From JANNVZ01 sp031418455 (lineage in GTDB: Bacteria > Bacteroidota > Bacteroidia > Flavobacteriales_D > Sanyastnellaceae), in assembly GCA_031418455.1 (NCBI GenBank), contig JANOXJ010000070.1:1-7808 (forward strand): a stretch of 7,808 nucleotides of DNA, written 5' to 3'. Shown here in pieces: positions 7,401-7,808 of this stretch; positions within the stretch are counted from its first letter, which is position 1, and each line of letters starts with the position of its first letter. The notes beneath the pieces were generated by a model. That model made no database searches, was not told where the DNA came from, and saw only the letters and a program-made list of their open reading frames with translations. A program made the position numbers and the translations under genes.

Positions 7401-7808
7401 TCTAAGTGTAGAACTCATAAATCCACTTTGCGAGGTGCAATATGAAACCACAGTCATGGTAAATCCATTGCCAACAATAAATTCAGGAAGCGATGTGGAA
7501 ATTTGTCCTGGTGAAAGCATAACACTCAACGCTACTAGCAATGGCCCCATAACATGGAGCAATAACGCTACAAATGGAACAACCTATTGGCCCGCACAAA
7601 GCGAAACATTAACCGCATCATCTATCAATACGTTTAATTGCATTGCAACAGATGAACTGAACATTGCAGTAAATGATTTGCCCGGCATAACTGTTTTAGA
7701 AAATGGTGCAGAACTTACCGCGCCTGATGGCAGTAGCTGGCAGTGGTATTTAAATGGTGAACTAATTGTGGGTGCCACAGAACAAGTGTATGTAGCTGCT
7801 ACAGAGGG
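4426..7808 (+). CDS. Giant multidomain secreted protein (GEVED, SdrD_B-like, DUF7619-like and Ig-like modules), 3' end outside the window
   Basis: The frame is open from the ATG at 4426 to the window edge, 1127 complete codons without a stop. A signal peptide covers residues 1-26 (KKIIFILMILLS, cleavage likely in LYA-QLG). In order, I see a GCTDxxACNYD...DDGSC motif at 29-49; Ig- or PKD-like domains at about 52-234, starting with NAGPDQ; a second motif at 235-255; a GEVED-type domain ending in GETEDYTVNL at 412-421, with an acidic DFNFDGD loop at 343-349; an Ig-like domain at about 426-520; motifs three and four at 523-543 and 549-568; an SdrD_B-like domain from about 572 with DINADG and GEPGLQNW; a beta-rich segment; a DUF7619-like domain at about 790-934 (CSYDPNDL, FKIRFQNEGN, EEASHGFVVYTV, IIFDANPPIVTN); and Ig-like repeats to the edge. 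There are about 39 cysteines. No catalytic motif is visible, so an adhesive or structural surface role is the best guess. A T9SS sorting domain beyond the window is expected but not seen. Confidence 0.92.
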   Translation, partial: MNTFSQLFKKIIFILMILLSANGLYAQLGCTNPVACNYDVAAIEDDGSCHYQSAIANAGPDQYIAQTGLYSVPLAANTPVSPAIGTWSTGSPFVSVSDIHNPTANVNFASAAYPIADLLWTVYDSICGTVTTDNVQIKLTGCNFSESASAGSNLNNVCQGDTVAVVGSIANFPVIHTWSLVSGSGTVINPYDQVAYITNLGLGQNIFQYTINYSACGGSTSSDTNSITTIECIEGCTDSNACNFNADAVVDDGSCDYSCIVPVYCVSSATQVFDEDITLVSIGSLSNSSTCFTTGGEGSALNLYSNYTALAAPDLVSGSAYPLAVGIASCNNNFTVMVAAFIDFNFDGDLTDEGEMVFESEPILASNETQIVTGNVVLPANCSNTGNTRMRIICLETQIPNSIEPCGTYLWGETEDYTVNLIPAPACNNSIPSLQVFADNNAVCSGHDFTLSLEAYNFCGLTLQWMSADDGAFTINVDSLGNAPTQIVTMTDDKYYRCLVTCNEGPTTVASQSIFITAIALCGCTDPEACNYDNTATTEDGSCDFTCIGCTDVEASNYNPQATINQGCLYYSGIIVFHDINADGIRQQGEPGLQNWPLYISALSAVTFSNNNGTIDLTLPPSPYIFQLNNNSANWQNTTPLIQSATIPSNIPIEFGLTPINSTEVFVAAPYDGFWNIFHCTNGYESGININNIGTSYLNGTITLTCDNTLTPEADAYATIGPDITGPGFAQWDINNFAPGSLDMFSFHVDGPGVEMLGNMYNFTIHLELVDANNVVVYDNTWINTTTVACSYDPNDLTAQPVGYTDQHFILAGDRIQFKIRFQNEGNLAAEDILVMDDLTMLNQDVFDISTFEPLYGSANYTACLHDDGMVDFIFTDINLPPAMDNEEASHGFVVYTVQARNDLAAGTVLYNQAYIIFDANPPIVTNEVFHTIFNCNSITGIVGENDLCLGEPAEFSAEQMYVESYNWFVDANAVSNDANTALNNLAVGAYNLSVELINPLCEVQYETTVMVNPLPTINSGSDVEICPGESITLNATSNGPITWSNNATNGTTYWPAQSETLTASSINTFNCIATDELNIAVNDLPGITVLENGAELTAPDGSSWQWYLNGELIVGATEQVYVAATE
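4510..4572 (+). repeat. GCTDxxACNYD...DDGSC motif, copy 1
   Basis: Residues 29-49 of the giant secreted protein read GCTNPVACNYD and then end in EDDGSC, with cysteines at motif positions 2, 8 and 21. It sits immediately after the signal peptide, so it forms the mature N-terminus. This motif is known from many secreted Bacteroidota proteins; its function is not established. Confidence 0.85.
5128..5190 (+). repeat. GCTDxxACNYD...DDGSC motif, copy 2
   Basis: Residues 235-255 read GCTDSNACNFN and end in VDDGSC, with the same three cysteines plus a fourth three residues later (DYSC). It separates the first Ig-like block from the GEVED-type domain. Confidence 0.85.
5992..6054 (+). repeat. GCTDxxACNYD...DDGSC motif, copy 3
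   Basis: Residues 523-543 read GCTDPEACNYD and end in TEDGSC, followed by DFTC with a fourth cysteine. This is the copy closest to the family consensus, and it begins 26 residues before copy 4. Confidence 0.88.
6070..6129 (+). repeat. Degenerate GCTDxxAxNY motif, copy 4
   Basis: Residues 549-568 read GCTDVEASNYN and end in INQGC. Relative to copies 1-3, the cysteine at position 8 is a serine, DDGSC has become NQGC, and the unit is one residue shorter. It follows copy 3 with a 26-residue period and leads directly into the SdrD_B-like domain. Confidence 0.75.

Noticed and set aside
7155..7562. A 135-codon minus-strand open frame opposite the giant secreted-protein gene.
   Set aside because: The plus-strand frame here encodes clear DUF7619-like and Ig-like sequence; the antisense frame has no family features.

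Overview
The window looks like a Bacteroidota chromosome, probably a free-living or marine-type lineage such as a Flavobacteriales or Chitinophagales relative. The evidence is a Por/type IX secretion (T9SS) type A sorting domain, a LytTR response regulator paired with a beta-propeller/Y_Y_Y histidine kinase, several GCTDxxACNYD...DDGSC motifs, GEVED and DUF7619-like modules, and starts without Shine-Dalgarno sequences. I cannot name a genus. No RNA genes, mobile elements or CRISPR arrays are visible.

Layout, all on the + strand. Bases 1-313 hold the 3' end of a secreted protein gene that ends in a T9SS sorting domain. Bases 314-526 are intergenic, with a hairpin just after that gene, then a pair of direct repeats 21 bp apart and a candidate Bacteroidota promoter. 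Bases 527-1309 encode a LytTR-type response regulator. Bases 1306-4302 encode its partner, a 998-residue membrane sensor kinase that overlaps the regulator stop codon by 4 bp. Bases 4303-4425 are a second intergenic region with a second copy of the repeat pair and another candidate promoter. From 4426 to the window edge runs one open frame of more than 1127 codons. It encodes a very large, cysteine-containing, multidomain secreted protein whose C-terminus lies outside the window.

The main observation is regulatory. The 31-bp element in front of the regulator-kinase operon (420-450) recurs in front of the giant secreted-protein gene (4311-4341) with 26 of 31 identical positions. In both places the two half-sites are 21 bp apart, about two helical turns, which is the geometry known for LytTR-family binding sites. 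In both places the element ends the same distance (36 bp, last base to first T) before a TTTG that fits the Bacteroidota -7 box. My inference is a self-contained circuit: the periplasmic propeller of the kinase senses an unknown cue, the LytTR regulator is phosphorylated, and it binds these repeats to control its own operon and the neighbouring giant surface or secreted protein. The individual protein families are known. The specific operator and the circuit are the parts that may be undescribed.
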